A stretch of 64,000 bases of DNA from Candidatus Blautia excrementipullorum (GTDB taxonomy: Bacteria; Bacillota; Clostridia; Lachnospirales; Lachnospiraceae), in the NCBI GenBank assembly GCA_019118645.1, contig DWYN01000110.1, forward strand, positions 1 through 64,000, read 5' to 3'. Numbering within the stretch: position 1 is the first letter of the stretch; every line of letters starts with the position of its first letter. Shown here one piece after another: positions 1 to 8,145 of this stretch. Made by a program: the position numbers and the translations under genes. The notes beneath the pieces are model-generated. The model did no database searches. It worked only from the letters and a program-made list of their open reading frames with translations, and was not told where the DNA came from.

Positions 1-258
1 AGTCATACGATCTCCACAATGACGGCGGACGGAAGAGGATTTACCGCCATTATCGTGGCGTGGCTTTCCAAGTTTAATACTTTTATCATGCTGGCGGTAT
101 CCTTCGGTATCGTATTCATGCAGCAGGGAGCGGTGCAGATCGCTTCCCAGTACGGACTGAACGAGAACGCTTCCGACGTTATCCTGGGAATCATCCTGTT
201 TTTCCTTATCGGAGCGGAATTCTTTATCAACTACAGACTTGGGCGTACAAAGAAATAG
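1..258 (+). CDS. Nucleoside-type ABC transporter permease, C-terminal part
   Basis: The first 85 codons of the window are open in frame 1 and end at a stop at 256-258; the start lies upstream of the window. The visible part is hydrophobic, with two membrane segments, and ends in the basic tail YRLGRTKK, as expected for the last helices of an ABC permease. The next gene, 12 nt downstream, is a second permease of the NupP/NupQ (YufP/YufQ) type, which are normally encoded as a pair with an ATPase and a Bmp-family lipoprotein. Nucleoside uptake is therefore inferred mainly from the neighbour. An ATG at 19 is internal and is not the real start. Confidence 0.75.
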   Translation, partial: SHTISTMTADGRGFTAIIVAWLSKFNTFIMLAVSFGIVFMQQGAVQIASQYGLNENASDVILGIILFFLIGAEFFINYRLGRTKK

Positions 259-270
259 GAGGAAGATGCG

Positions 271-1251
271 ATGAGTGTACTTATTATCTTTATTCAGAAG
301 GCCATTGTGCAGGGCATCTGTATCCTGTATGGTGCGCTTGGCGAGATCATGACGGAAAAGTCCGGAAATCTGAATCTTGGAATTCCGGGAATTATGTATA
401 TGGGCGGCATTGCCGGCCTGATGGGCGCTTTTCTTTATGAAAAAGACAATCCGGACCCCAATGCCTTTGTGGGCGTCTTGATTTCGTTTTTGTGCGCGTT
501 TGCCTGTGCGGCTCTGGGAGGTCTGATCTACAGTGTTCTGACGATTACGCTGCGGGTAAACCAGAATGTGACAGGTCTGGCGCTGACGATTTTCGGAACC
601 GGTTTCGGGAATTTCTTCGGCGGTTCCATTTCCAAGCTGGCGGGAGGCGTAGGACAGATTTCGGTTAAGGTTACAGGCGGCGCCTATACAGCAAAAATTC
701 CGGTGCTTTCGGAGATTCCGATATTGGGCGACCTGCTTTTCAGTTACGGTTTTATGACTTACCTCTGTATTATTGCAGCGGTTGTTCTTTCCATTTTCCT
801 GTTCCGCACAAGGTACGGACTGAATCTCAGAGCCATCGGAGAAAGCCCGGCCACAGCAGATGCTGCGGGAATTAATGTGACGAAGTATAAATACCTTGCA
901 ACCTGTATCGGCGCAGGCCTTGCAGGTCTTGGCGGACTGTATTTCGTTATGGAGTATTCAGGCGGAACATGGACCGACAACGGTTTTGGCGACCGCGGAT
1001 GGCTGGCGGTAGCTCTTGTTATCTTTGCCCTCTGGAAACCTTTGAACGCGGTTTGGGGCGCTTTCCTTTTCGGAGCTCTGTACATTCTCTACCTGTATAT
1101 TCCGGGCCTGGGAAGAAGCATGCAGGAAGTATTTAAGGCTCTGCCCTATGTGGTAACGATTATTGTTCTGGTGTTCACCAGCTTCCGGAAGAAGAAGGAG
1201 CATCAGCCGCCTGCGGGACTGGGGCTTCCGTATTTCCGTGAAGAAAGATAA
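271..1251 (+). CDS. ABC transporter permease, NupQ/YufQ-like (nucleoside uptake)
   Basis: A 326-aa polytopic membrane protein with about eight to nine hydrophobic segments. The N-terminal stretch GEIMTEKSGNLNLGIPG fits the family pattern in which a Glu-rich helix is followed by NLG and a Gly-rich turn (BPD_transp_2 family, seen in YufQ/NupQ and in sugar permeases). The start ATG follows a GAGGAAG ribosome binding site and lies 12 nt after the preceding permease, so the two are translated together. The likely role is import of nucleosides such as guanosine in complex with the upstream permease, an ATPase and a lipoprotein outside the window. The exact substrate cannot be read from sequence. 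Confidence 0.85.
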   Translation: MSVLIIFIQKAIVQGICILYGALGEIMTEKSGNLNLGIPGIMYMGGIAGLMGAFLYEKDNPDPNAFVGVLISFLCAFACAALGGLIYSVLTITLRVNQNVTGLALTIFGTGFGNFFGGSISKLAGGVGQISVKVTGGAYTAKIPVLSEIPILGDLLFSYGFMTYLCIIAAVVLSIFLFRTRYGLNLRAIGESPATADAAGINVTKYKYLATCIGAGLAGLGGLYFVMEYSGGTWTDNGFGDRGWLAVALVIFALWKPLNAVWGAFLFGALYILYLYIPGLGRSMQEVFKALPYVVTIIVLVFTSFRKKKEHQPPAGLGLPYFREER

Positions 1252-1268
1252 AAGGAAATAAAAAGCTC

Positions 1269-1297
1269 TTGAAATTGTTTATATACAGGATTATAAT
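1269..1297 (+). promoter_or_regulatory. SigA-type promoter of ribU
   Basis: TTGAAA (1269-1274) and TATAAT (1292-1297) are separated by exactly 17 bp. Transcription would start about 1304, just before the FMN aptamer. This is one of the best promoters in the window. Confidence 0.8.
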
Positions 1298-1315
1298 ACA
1301 CTATGTAAAAGAAAA

Positions 1316-1485
1316 TTCTTCGGGGCAGGGTGACTGTGAGCTGTAATCGTACAGCAGACGGAATTCCCTACCGGCGGTAAAGTCCGCGACCCGCGCAAGG
1401 CGGCTGATCTGGTGACCGGAAGTGCTGACAGCATAGAGATTTCGGAATTCCAGAACCGACAGTATAGTCTGGATGAGAGAAGAAC
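1316..1485 (+). promoter_or_regulatory. FMN riboswitch (RFN element)
   Basis: The conserved RFN landmarks occur in order: the opening TTCTTCGGGGCAGGG, then CCCTACCGGCGGTAAAG followed by CCGCGACCCGCG, then CTGATCTGGTG, ACCGACAGTATAGTCTGGATG, and the closing GAGAAGAA. The outer stem pairs TTCTT with AGAA. The aptamer is followed by an intrinsic terminator and then by ribU, so FMN binding should stop transcription of the riboflavin transporter gene. Confidence 0.96.
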
Positions 1486-1505
1486 ACCATCATTAGTGCT
1501 CAATT

Positions 1506-1537
1506 CCCCGGGAATATTCCCGGGGATTATCTTTTTT
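1506..1537 (+). terminator. Riboswitch expression-platform terminator
   Basis: A perfect 20-nt inverted repeat (CCCCGGGAATATTCCCGGGG) at 1506-1525 is followed by TTTTTT at 1532-1537. It sits between the FMN aptamer and ribU and is the expected FMN-dependent terminator. Confidence 0.92.
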
Positions 1538-1586
1538 GCAGGAATTTTCTTTTATTCGGAAATTTTTCAAAAAGGAGAGGACAATT

Positions 1587-2222
1587 ATGAGTGAACAGGT
1601 ATTAAGAAGTGGAAACGCAATGGACAGAAGCCGGACGAGGACGATCACCCAAGTGGCCATGCTGGGGGCGGTGGCCGGCGTGCTGATGAATTTTGAATTT
1701 CCCATTCCATTCCTGGCGCCGTCCTTTTATCAGCTTGACTTCTCGGAAATTCCGGTGCTGGTGGGAAGTTTTGCCATGGGGCCGGTGGCAGGAGTGATCA
1801 TCGAGCTGGTAAAGATTCTGGTGCATCTGGTGACAAAGGGAACATTAACTGCTGGCGTGGGCGATCTGGCGAACTTTATCTTCGGCTGTACCTTCGTGAT
1901 TCCGGCAGGGCTTCTGTACCGCCTGCATCATGTTAAAAGCAGAAAGCACGCGGTAGAGGGAATGGCTGTAGGCACAGTACTTACAACGGCGGCAGCCTGC
2001 CTGATGAATGCTTTTGTACTGCTTCCTGCATATGGAAAAGCGTTCGGAATGCCGATCGAGGCTTTTATCGAGATGGGTGCGGCGGTGAATTCGTCTGTTG
2101 ACAGCCTGCTTGGCTTTGTGGCGCTGATCATCGTACCATTTAATTTGTTTAAGTACACTCTGACTTCCGTGATCGTGTTCTTTATTTATAAAAGGATTCG
2201 CGTAGTCCTGAAGGGAGACTGA
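1587..2222 (+). CDS. ribU: RibU, riboflavin ECF transporter S component
   Basis: A 211-aa integral membrane protein with about six helices. It has the family layout: an N-terminal helix with MLGAVAGVLM, a segment rich in F/P (FEFPIPFLAPSFYQLDFSEIP), and a KILVHLVTKGT motif before the central helices. The substrate-binding subunit captures riboflavin and works with a shared EcfA-EcfA'-EcfT module not present here. The start at 1587 is chosen because AAAGGAGAGG precedes it; an in-frame ATG at 1536 lies inside the terminator region. Control by the upstream FMN riboswitch supports riboflavin as the substrate. Confidence 0.95.
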   Translation: MSEQVLRSGNAMDRSRTRTITQVAMLGAVAGVLMNFEFPIPFLAPSFYQLDFSEIPVLVGSFAMGPVAGVIIELVKILVHLVTKGTLTAGVGDLANFIFGCTFVIPAGLLYRLHHVKSRKHAVEGMAVGTVLTTAAACLMNAFVLLPAYGKAFGMPIEAFIEMGAAVNSSVDSLLGFVALIIVPFNLFKYTLTSVIVFFIYKRIRVVLKGD

Positions 2223-2261
2223 GAAGGACGGATCGTCAGAACAGATTTCATATGAAAAGAC

Positions 2262-2303
2262 AAAAGGCACTGTGGAGACAGATCTTCTCCATAGTGCCTT
2301 TTT
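2262..2303 (+). terminator. Intrinsic terminator after ribU
   Basis: AAAGGCACTGTGGAGA pairs with TCTCCATAGTGCCTTT around a short loop, followed by a run of five T. It closes the riboswitch-ribU unit. Confidence 0.88.
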
Positions 2304-2336
2304 AACATGTGCGGTGACAAAAAAAGTGGATTTCAG

Positions 2337-2365
2337 GGAACCTGTCGGTTTTCAGTAATATCTAA
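2337..2365 (+). promoter_or_regulatory. Possible ECF-sigma autopromoter
   Basis: GGAACCT (2337-2343) and TCTAA (2361-2365) are separated by 17 nt, resembling ECF promoters of the GGAACTT/TCTRA kind. It lies about 40 nt upstream of a sigma/anti-sigma operon, where self-activation is common. This is a motif reading only. Confidence 0.4.
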
Positions 2366-2404
2366 TAGATAGAAACAGAAAAAATGCACGAAAGGAGAAA
2401 ACGT

Positions 2405-2890
2405 ATGGACAAGGAGAAATTCGGGAAGCTTGTTCTGGATAATGAAAGGCAGCTTTACCGAATAGCGAAATCCATCCTGAAAAGCGATTCAGACTGTGCA
2501 GATGCGGCTCAGGAAGCTGTGACAAGAGCCTTTGAAAAGCTGCATACCCTGAGAAACGATCAGTACGCAAAGACCTGGCTGATCAGGATTCTGATACATG
2601 AATGTTTTGGATTGGCGAAAAAACAGAGAAGGGAGCAGGAGACAATAGAAAAGATAAAACAGCAAAAAGCTCCGGCGGACGGACAGAAGGATAAGTACAG
2701 CGAACTTTATGAAGCTCTGATAGAATTGGACTTTTCGTTCCGCATTGTTCTTGAACTTTACTATCTGGAAGGATTTTCTGTGAGGGAAATATCTGAATTG
2801 CTGGAAATTCCGGAGGGTACAGTGAAAAGCCGTCTTGGAAGAGGACGGGGAAAATTGAAAAAATGCTTATGTCAGAAGGGGAGAAAATGA
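2405..2890 (+). CDS. ECF-family RNA polymerase sigma factor
   Basis: A 161-aa protein with the two domains of group 4 sigma factors. Region 2 (about residues 1-75) includes DADAAQEAVTRAFEKLHTLR-like spacing and the KTWLIRILIHECF segment. Region 4 (about 100-155) has FRIVLELYYLEGFSVREISELLEIPEGTVKSRLGRGRGKL-type helix-turn-helix content, in which EGTVKSRL is diagnostic. The start at 2405 is preceded by GAAAGGAGAAAACGT; an ATG at 2384 overlaps that ribosome binding site. The gene overlaps the next one by ATGA, so a membrane anti-sigma factor is translationally coupled to it. It probably responds to an envelope signal, which cannot be identified here. Confidence 0.9.
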   Translation: MDKEKFGKLVLDNERQLYRIAKSILKSDSDCADAAQEAVTRAFEKLHTLRNDQYAKTWLIRILIHECFGLAKKQRREQETIEKIKQQKAPADGQKDKYSELYEALIELDFSFRIVLELYYLEGFSVREISELLEIPEGTVKSRLGRGRGKLKKCLCQKGRK

Positions 2891-4014
2891 TGGATAAAAA
2901 AATGTGGGAAAAACAGTATCCGGAGATGCCGGAAATCTTTCATCTGGCACTTGAACAGGCGGTGAAAAAAAATGTGGAGGCAAACGAAAAAGCCGGCAGC
3001 AGGGAGGAGAAATATCTGAATCTGGATATGAAAAAGTCCGTGTATAAATCAAAGAAGAAAAAATGGCGTTTGCTTGTTCTGGCCGCAGTTTTATGCGGAG
3101 GAATTTCAGCGGTAATTGCTGTTTCCGGACAGAAAACAATAAAGCTTCAGAAGATTGATTTTCAAGACAAAGTGGGACTGGGAGAAAGAACAGATACGGC
3201 TTCTGTCTGGCAGGAAGACATTATAGTTCGAGTGTCGGACGAGCCGGAGTATATAAATGAGCTTCCGCAGGAAATTTTGGGCAAAATGCAGAAACTGGAA
3301 ACAGATCTGCCGTTGATCTCTATAGACAAGGTAATGTATGATGGACTGCAGCTTGCAGTGTGCGCATATCCTACGAAGGAGACGGAAGGATATGAAATTG
3401 AATCCTGGACAATGACCGTCAACGGAAAAAAGACAGGCCCCAATGAAATGGACGACAATATGGGAAAACAGGATTACTTCATATTTACGGCACAGCTTTA
3501 TGATACAGATCAGACAGAACATCTGGATATTACTCTTCCTCTTAATGTATACGGAAATAATAAAAGATATGAGAACCAGGAGCTTCAATTTTCTGTAGAT
3601 ACAAAACCGATTATAAAAAAGATACCGGATCAGATATTCCATTTTGATAATTACACGGTAAAACTTACGGAAATGAAAAGATCGCTTACTGCCTTTTTCG
3701 GAAAGATCTATATTGAGAGAACTTCGGAGCAGGAAGCCATATATAAGGAAGAGGACAGGGAGATCACAGATATGTTTCTTGAGGGAATGGACGGGAACCG
3801 CTGGGAAGAAATTCCTTTGCGGGAGGACAGGAAAACACTGGCGCAGGACAGGAAACATGAGGAAGGATATTTCTATTATGAGATCCCGGAGGACGGGCAG
3901 ACACAGGTAAAGCTTCAGCTGATGAGCCGGGACAAAGAGAAACAAGGAGAAAAATGGGACTTTTTTGATGCGGATAATCAATACGGAGACGCGGTTGTGA
4001 TCGACATGAAGTGA
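2887..4014 (+). CDS. Transmembrane anti-sigma factor (DUF4179-like)
   Basis: A 375-aa protein with a cytoplasmic N-terminal part of about 58 residues, one membrane helix (about residues 60-80, WRLLVLAAVLCGGISAVIAV) and an extracytoplasmic domain of about 290 residues rich in beta-prone and charged sequence. This layout, and the ATGA overlap with an ECF sigma gene, identify it as the cognate anti-sigma factor. The external part looks like the DUF4179/RsiV-type domains found beside such sigma factors in Firmicutes, but I cannot decide between these families. The chosen start (2887) has GAAGGGGAGA just upstream. Release of the sigma factor presumably follows proteolysis or ligand binding; no protease gene is adjacent. 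Confidence 0.82.
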   Translation: MMDKKMWEKQYPEMPEIFHLALEQAVKKNVEANEKAGSREEKYLNLDMKKSVYKSKKKKWRLLVLAAVLCGGISAVIAVSGQKTIKLQKIDFQDKVGLGERTDTASVWQEDIIVRVSDEPEYINELPQEILGKMQKLETDLPLISIDKVMYDGLQLAVCAYPTKETEGYEIESWTMTVNGKKTGPNEMDDNMGKQDYFIFTAQLYDTDQTEHLDITLPLNVYGNNKRYENQELQFSVDTKPIIKKIPDQIFHFDNYTVKLTEMKRSLTAFFGKIYIERTSEQEAIYKEEDREITDMFLEGMDGNRWEEIPLREDRKTLAQDRKHEEGYFYYEIPEDGQTQVKLQLMSRDKEKQGEKWDFFDADNQYGDAVVIDMK

Positions 4015-4031
4015 CAGGAAAAGATCCGCCA

Positions 4032-4060
4032 TATACAAATCCTGTAAGATAGGATATAAT
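4032..4060 (+). promoter_or_regulatory. Possible promoter of the Nudix gene
   Basis: A perfect -10 box TATAAT (4055-4060) has a weak -35 (TATACA, 4032-4037) 17 bp upstream, in the gap between the anti-sigma gene and the Nudix gene. Confidence 0.45.
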
Positions 4061-4142
4061 AGGAGCCATACAGACAGAGCAGACTGAGAAAAAGCGTGAG
4101 CTGTCCCGCGGAAAACAAAATTGAAAAAGTGAGGAAAAATCA

Positions 4143-4757
4143 ATGGGGAAAATACACCATGTGGAAAAGATGACGGACAATCGTTTTGTAAATCTGTATC
4201 ATGTAGACGCAACCAGCGTTCATAATACGCCGGTTTCCTATTATGTGGCTTCCCGGGCGAAAAGTGTGGATGAGCTGAAACTGAAAACAGGAAAGAATAC
4301 GCCGGACGGTGTGATAATTTACAGTATTTACGGAGAAAAAAGGGACAAAGTGGTTCTGATTCGCCAGTATAGATACACGCTTGGCGGATATATCTATGAA
4401 TTTCCGGCCGGCCTGGTGGAGGCGGGGGAAAACTTTCACGAGGGGGCTGTCCGGGAGATGTATGAAGAGACCGGACTGAAACTGAAACCGCTTAAAGTCG
4501 ATCCGGCATTTGAGAGACCTTATTTTACCACAGTGGGGATGACGGACGAGTCCTGCGCTACTGTTTACGGCTTTGCCAGCGGAGAAATCAGCAAAGCGGC
4601 CCAGGAAGCTTCCGAGGAGATTGAGGTTGTTCTTGCGGATCGTGATGAAGTCCGCCGCATTCTGAAAGAAGAGAGAGTGGCGATTATGTGCGCTTATATG
4701 CTGATGCATTTTCTTAATGATGAGGAGCCTTTTGCATTTCTGAATGGCGGATTGTAG
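4143..4757 (+). CDS. Nudix hydrolase, probably ADP-ribose pyrophosphatase-like
   Basis: A 204-aa protein with a complete Nudix box at about residues 90-112: G, five residues, E, seven residues, then REMYEETGL, which matches GX5EX7REUXEEXGU. The segment RQYRYTLGGYIYEFPAGLVE upstream of the box is typical of the NudF/ADP-ribose pyrophosphatase branch, which cleaves ADP-ribose or nucleotide sugars to the monophosphates using Mg2+ or Mn2+. The start has GTGAGGAAAAATCA as a modest ribosome binding site. It appears to be a single-gene unit, so no pathway can be assigned from neighbours. Confidence 0.85.
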   Translation: MGKIHHVEKMTDNRFVNLYHVDATSVHNTPVSYYVASRAKSVDELKLKTGKNTPDGVIIYSIYGEKRDKVVLIRQYRYTLGGYIYEFPAGLVEAGENFHEGAVREMYEETGLKLKPLKVDPAFERPYFTTVGMTDESCATVYGFASGEISKAAQEASEEIEVVLADRDEVRRILKEERVAIMCAYMLMHFLNDEEPFAFLNGGL

Positions 4758-4833
4758 AGAAAATACGGAAGGCAGGTACGTTTTCGCCCTCTGTTTTCAA
4801 GGGCTTTCTGCTCTCTTTTCTTTAAATCGAAGC

Positions 4834-4863
4834 TTGACAAATTCCCTGCTTTCATGGTATATT
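4834..4863 (+). promoter_or_regulatory. Promoter of ptsG
   Basis: TTGACA (4834-4839) and TATATT (4858-4863) lie 18 bp apart, upstream of the antitermination leader of ptsG. Confidence 0.75.
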
Positions 4864-4869
4864 CAAAAT

Positions 4870-4948
4870 AGTTGTAGTGTGTAACTCATAAGGAGGCATT
4901 AACTATACATAACAAGAAGTGTTTATGTGTATTAGTGCCTCCTTTTTT
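4870..4948 (+). terminator. ptsG leader: RAT-like element overlapping an intrinsic terminator
   Basis: A hairpin pairs AAGGAGGCA (4890-4898) with TGCCTCCTT (4936-4944), followed by a T run. The segment before and into the 5' arm, GTGTGTAACTCATAAGGAGG, has the spacing of ribonucleic antiterminators recognised by BglG/GlcT-family proteins: short pairing halves overlapping the terminator arm. A gene for such an antiterminator lies directly after ptsG. The reading is that sugar availability lets the antiterminator bind and block termination before ptsG. Confidence 0.75.
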
Positions 4949-5027
4949 GTACAGAAACCGGTTGAAACGGGGCCTGATCACATACTCGCTTCTCAGAATG
5001 TTCAGGAAAGAGAAGGAGTGAAGTTAC

Positions 5028-7199
5028 ATGAAAGACAAGATTTTCAGTGTCCTGCAGAGAGTAGGACGAAGCTTTATGCTTCCAATCGCGATTCTTCCGG
5101 TGGCAGGCCTTCTGCTGGGAATCGGAAGTTCTTTTACCAACGCCACAACGATTGAAACTTACGGACTTACGGCAATCCTCGGGGAAGGTACCATTCTTCA
5201 CGCACTGCTGGTGATTATGAATAAGGTGGGCAGTGCCGTATTCGATAACCTGCCGCTGATTTTTGCCGTGGGAGTTGCCATCGGTATGGCGAAGAAGGAG
5301 AAAGAAGTGTCGGCGCTGTCGGCGGTGATCTCTTATTTTGTAATGAATACCGCCATTAATGCGATGCTCACGATTAACGGACAGATTCTGGACAATGGAG
5401 AGATTGCGGAATCTGTTCTGGATGGAACGATTACGTCTGTATGCGGAATTCAGTCCCTGCAGATGGGTGTTTTCGGAGGTATTATTGTAGGTCTGGGAGT
5501 GGCTGCTCTCCACAACCGGTTTTACAGGATTCAGCTTCCAAATGCACTGTCTTTTTTCGGGGGAACGAGATTTGTGCCGATTATTTCCACAATTGTGTAC
5601 ATGTTTGTGGGAATTTTAATGTTTTTTGTATGGCCGGTAGTCCAGAACGGCATTTACGCTCTGGGCGGACTTGTCACAGGCTCCGGCTATGTGGGAACTT
5701 TGATTTTTGGTCTGATTAAGAGAGCGCTGATTCCCTTCGGACTTCATCATGTGTTCTATATGCCTTTCTGGCAGACTGCAGTGGGCGGAACCATGGAAGT
5801 AGCGGGACAGATGGTTCAGGGAGGCCAGAATATCTTTTTTGCGCAGCTTGCGGATTCTGCAAATATCGCCCACTTCAGCGCGGACGCCACAAGATATTTT
5901 TCCGGTGAATTTATTTTTATGATCTTCGGACTTCCGGGAGCGGCTTTGGCCATGTATCAGTGTGCAAAGCCGGAGAAGAAAAAAGCGGCAGGCGGTCTGC
6001 TTCTGTCTGCGGCTCTGGCATGTATGGCAACAGGAATCACCGAGCCTCTGGAATTTTCCTTCCTTTTTGTTGCGCCGGCCCTGTTTGTGGTACAGGTGGT
6101 TCTGGCGGGAAGCGCCTATATGATTGCCCATATGCTGAACATTGCGGTGGGGCTGACATTTTCCGGCGGTCTTCTGGACTTTTTCCTGTTTGGTATTCTC
6201 CAGGGAAATGAGAAGACAAGCTGGATGCGGGTAATTCCTGTGGGAATTATTTATTTCCTTTTGTATTACTTTATTTTCAAGTTTATGATAAAAAAATTCA
6301 ACTTCAAGACGCCGGGCCGTGAGGACGACGATGTGGAGACAAAACTTTATACAAAAGCAGATGTAAACGCAAGAAAAGAAGCACAGAAAAGCGGAACGGC
6401 AGCTGCCGGCGGAGAAGATCTTGTCAGCGAGGCTATTACCAGGGGTCTTGGAGGAAAGAAGAATATCAGTGATGTGGACTGCTGCGCCACAAGACTCCGC
6501 TGCACTGTGAAGGATGCTTCACTGGTAAACGACGGAGTTCTGAAAGCAACAGGCGCATCCGGAGTGGTTCATAAAGGAAACGGCGTACAGGTGATTTACG
6601 GACCAAATGTAACGGTGATCAAATCAAATCTGGAAGATTATCTGGAGACAGCGCCGGATACGCTGGCAGAAGCGGAAGAAACTCCGGAAGCTCCGGCGGA
6701 AGAGAAAAAACCAGAAGATACAGAGAAAAAAGTGGTCAGCACAACCATAATTTCCAGTCCAATCACCGGTATGGCGGCGGATCTCTCAACGGCTCCGGAT
6801 GAAGCCTTCGCTCAGAGGATGATGGGAGACGGCGCGGTGGTTACGCCGGAGGATCCTTTCGTGAGAGCGCCGGAAGACGGGGAAGTGGCCTTTGTATTTG
6901 ACACGAAACATGCGATTGGCTTTGTCACAGATTCCGGGATCAGTCTGCTGATCCATGTGGGAATTGATACGGTAAAACTGAATGGAGAAGGATTTGAGGC
7001 TCTGGTGGAAAGCGGACAGACAGTCAGAAAAGGGGATCCTATGTTAAAGCTGGATCTGGATTATCTGAAAGAACATGCGCCGTCGGTAACATCTCCGGTT
7101 CTCTGCACGGAGCTGGAAGACAATCAAAGAATCCGCCTGCTGAAAGAGGGACCGGTAAAAGCAGGGGAACCCCTTTTTGAAGTGGAGACTCTTCAGTAA
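5028..7199 (+). CDS. ptsG: PTS glucose/GlcNAc-type transporter, EIICBA
   Basis: A 723-aa three-domain phosphotransferase permease. IIC (about 1-420) begins with the family signature VLQRVGRSFMLPIAILPVAG and has about ten membrane helices. IIB (about 455-540) carries the phospho-accepting cysteine C486 in DCCATRLR. IIA (about 580-720) carries H643 in LLIHVGIDTVKLNGEGF. It imports and phosphorylates glucose or a related sugar, taking phosphate from HPr. Full length and domain order match PtsG/NagE-type proteins, whose sugar specificity cannot be separated by eye. The start follows GAAGGAG. It is preceded by a RAT-terminator leader and followed by the likely antiterminator gene, which favours the glucose assignment (GlcT-ptsG arrangement). 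Confidence 0.92.
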   Translation: MKDKIFSVLQRVGRSFMLPIAILPVAGLLLGIGSSFTNATTIETYGLTAILGEGTILHALLVIMNKVGSAVFDNLPLIFAVGVAIGMAKKEKEVSALSAVISYFVMNTAINAMLTINGQILDNGEIAESVLDGTITSVCGIQSLQMGVFGGIIVGLGVAALHNRFYRIQLPNALSFFGGTRFVPIISTIVYMFVGILMFFVWPVVQNGIYALGGLVTGSGYVGTLIFGLIKRALIPFGLHHVFYMPFWQTAVGGTMEVAGQMVQGGQNIFFAQLADSANIAHFSADATRYFSGEFIFMIFGLPGAALAMYQCAKPEKKKAAGGLLLSAALACMATGITEPLEFSFLFVAPALFVVQVVLAGSAYMIAHMLNIAVGLTFSGGLLDFFLFGILQGNEKTSWMRVIPVGIIYFLLYYFIFKFMIKKFNFKTPGREDDDVETKLYTKADVNARKEAQKSGTAAAGGEDLVSEAITRGLGGKKNISDVDCCATRLRCTVKDASLVNDGVLKATGASGVVHKGNGVQVIYGPNVTVIKSNLEDYLETAPDTLAEAEETPEAPAEEKKPEDTEKKVVSTTIISSPITGMAADLSTAPDEAFAQRMMGDGAVVTPEDPFVRAPEDGEVAFVFDTKHAIGFVTDSGISLLIHVGIDTVKLNGEGFEALVESGQTVRKGDPMLKLDLDYLKEHAPSVTSPVLCTELEDNQRIRLLKEGPVKAGEPLFEVETLQ

Positions 7200-7230
7200 A
7201 ATACGGTCCAGGACGGGGGAAGGGATACGG

Positions 7231-8079
7231 ATGATTTTCAGGATAGCAAAAGTATTGAATCATAATTCTTTTATTGGAATTGAAGATGGAAAAACAAAAG
7301 AATGCCTGGTAATGGGAAAGGGAATTGCTTTTGGCAAAAAGGTAAGCCAGACGGTGGAAACAGGACCGGAGGCCAGGGTGTATTCTCTGAATGAGCTGAC
7401 AGAACGGGGGGACGCCAGGGATATTATACAGTCTGTTCCTCCGGAATGTCTGGAGCTTGCGGGAGAAGTGCTGGATCGTGCGGAAAAAGAGTTCGGAGAG
7501 CTGGACCGCTCCATTCTTTTCCCGATGGCAGACCATATTGCTTTTGCTGTCCGCCGTATCCGGAACAGGGAACAGATCAGCAATCCTCTGACGGAGGATA
7601 TCCGCGTTCTGTTCCATAAGGAATATCAGGTTGCACAGTGTATGGAAGAGCTCCTCAGGGAGCGCTTCCAGCTGGAAATTGATGAACATGAGGTGGGATA
7701 CATTGCTCTGCATATCCATTCTGCCATTGTGGATGAGAAGGTTTCCCAGGCCATGCAGATGGCCCGGTCCGTCAGAGAATGTATTTCCCTTGTGGAAAGA
7801 GAAACAGGGAAGAAGATCGATGTCGTGTCTCTGTCCTATAATCGTCTGATGAACCATGTGCGTTATATGGTGGCGAGAGCGGTCAGCGGTGAAAAGCTGA
7901 AAGTCAATATGAATGACTATATGGAAATCAAATTTCCGGAGGCATATAAAGCTGCCCGGCAGATCTGCGCAGAGATGGAAAAAAATCTGAAACTTCCTCT
8001 GTATGATGTGGAAATCGGTTATCTGGCTATGCATTTGGAGCGGGTGATGGATACAGAACTTCAGGAAAAAAATGCATAG
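7231..8079 (+). CDS. glcT: BglG/GlcT-family transcriptional antiterminator
   Basis: A 282-aa RNA-binding regulator. The first 55 residues form the CAT RNA-binding domain, beginning MIFRIAKVLNHNSFIGI and including ECLVMGKGIAFGKK. Two PRD domains follow, each with conserved histidines: ADHIAFAVRR and ALHIHSA in the first, MNHVRYMVARA and LAMHLERV in the second. PTS proteins phosphorylate these histidines to switch dimerisation and RNA binding. The start at 7231 is chosen because the CAT domain begins there and GGGGGAAGG precedes it. Its target is probably the leader at 4870-4948; both genes may be cotranscribed, giving positive feedback. LicT-like proteins have the same architecture, so the symbol rests on the position next to ptsG. 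Confidence 0.85.
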   Translation: MIFRIAKVLNHNSFIGIEDGKTKECLVMGKGIAFGKKVSQTVETGPEARVYSLNELTERGDARDIIQSVPPECLELAGEVLDRAEKEFGELDRSILFPMADHIAFAVRRIRNREQISNPLTEDIRVLFHKEYQVAQCMEELLRERFQLEIDEHEVGYIALHIHSAIVDEKVSQAMQMARSVRECISLVERETGKKIDVVSLSYNRLMNHVRYMVARAVSGEKLKVNMNDYMEIKFPEAYKAARQICAEMEKNLKLPLYDVEIGYLAMHLERVMDTELQEKNA

Positions 8080-8094
8080 AAGAATTTACATATA

Positions 8095-8122
8095 GGGAAA
8101 AATGTATTATTATTTATATAAT
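8095..8122 (+). promoter_or_regulatory. Promoter of ptsHI
   Basis: TTTACA (8095-8100) and TATAAT (8117-8122) are 16 bp apart in the short gap before ptsH, so ptsHI can be transcribed independently of ptsG. Confidence 0.7.
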
Positions 8123-8145
8123 AAAGAGTAAAGGAGAGTACTATT

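Noticed and set aside
3106-4212. 368-codon open frame on the - strand
   Set aside because: It overlaps the anti-sigma gene and the promoter of the Nudix gene. The translation is low-complexity (Phe, Ser, Leu) without domain features.
7039-8034. 331-codon open frame on the - strand
   Set aside because: It spans the end of ptsG and the antiterminator gene, both well supported in sense.
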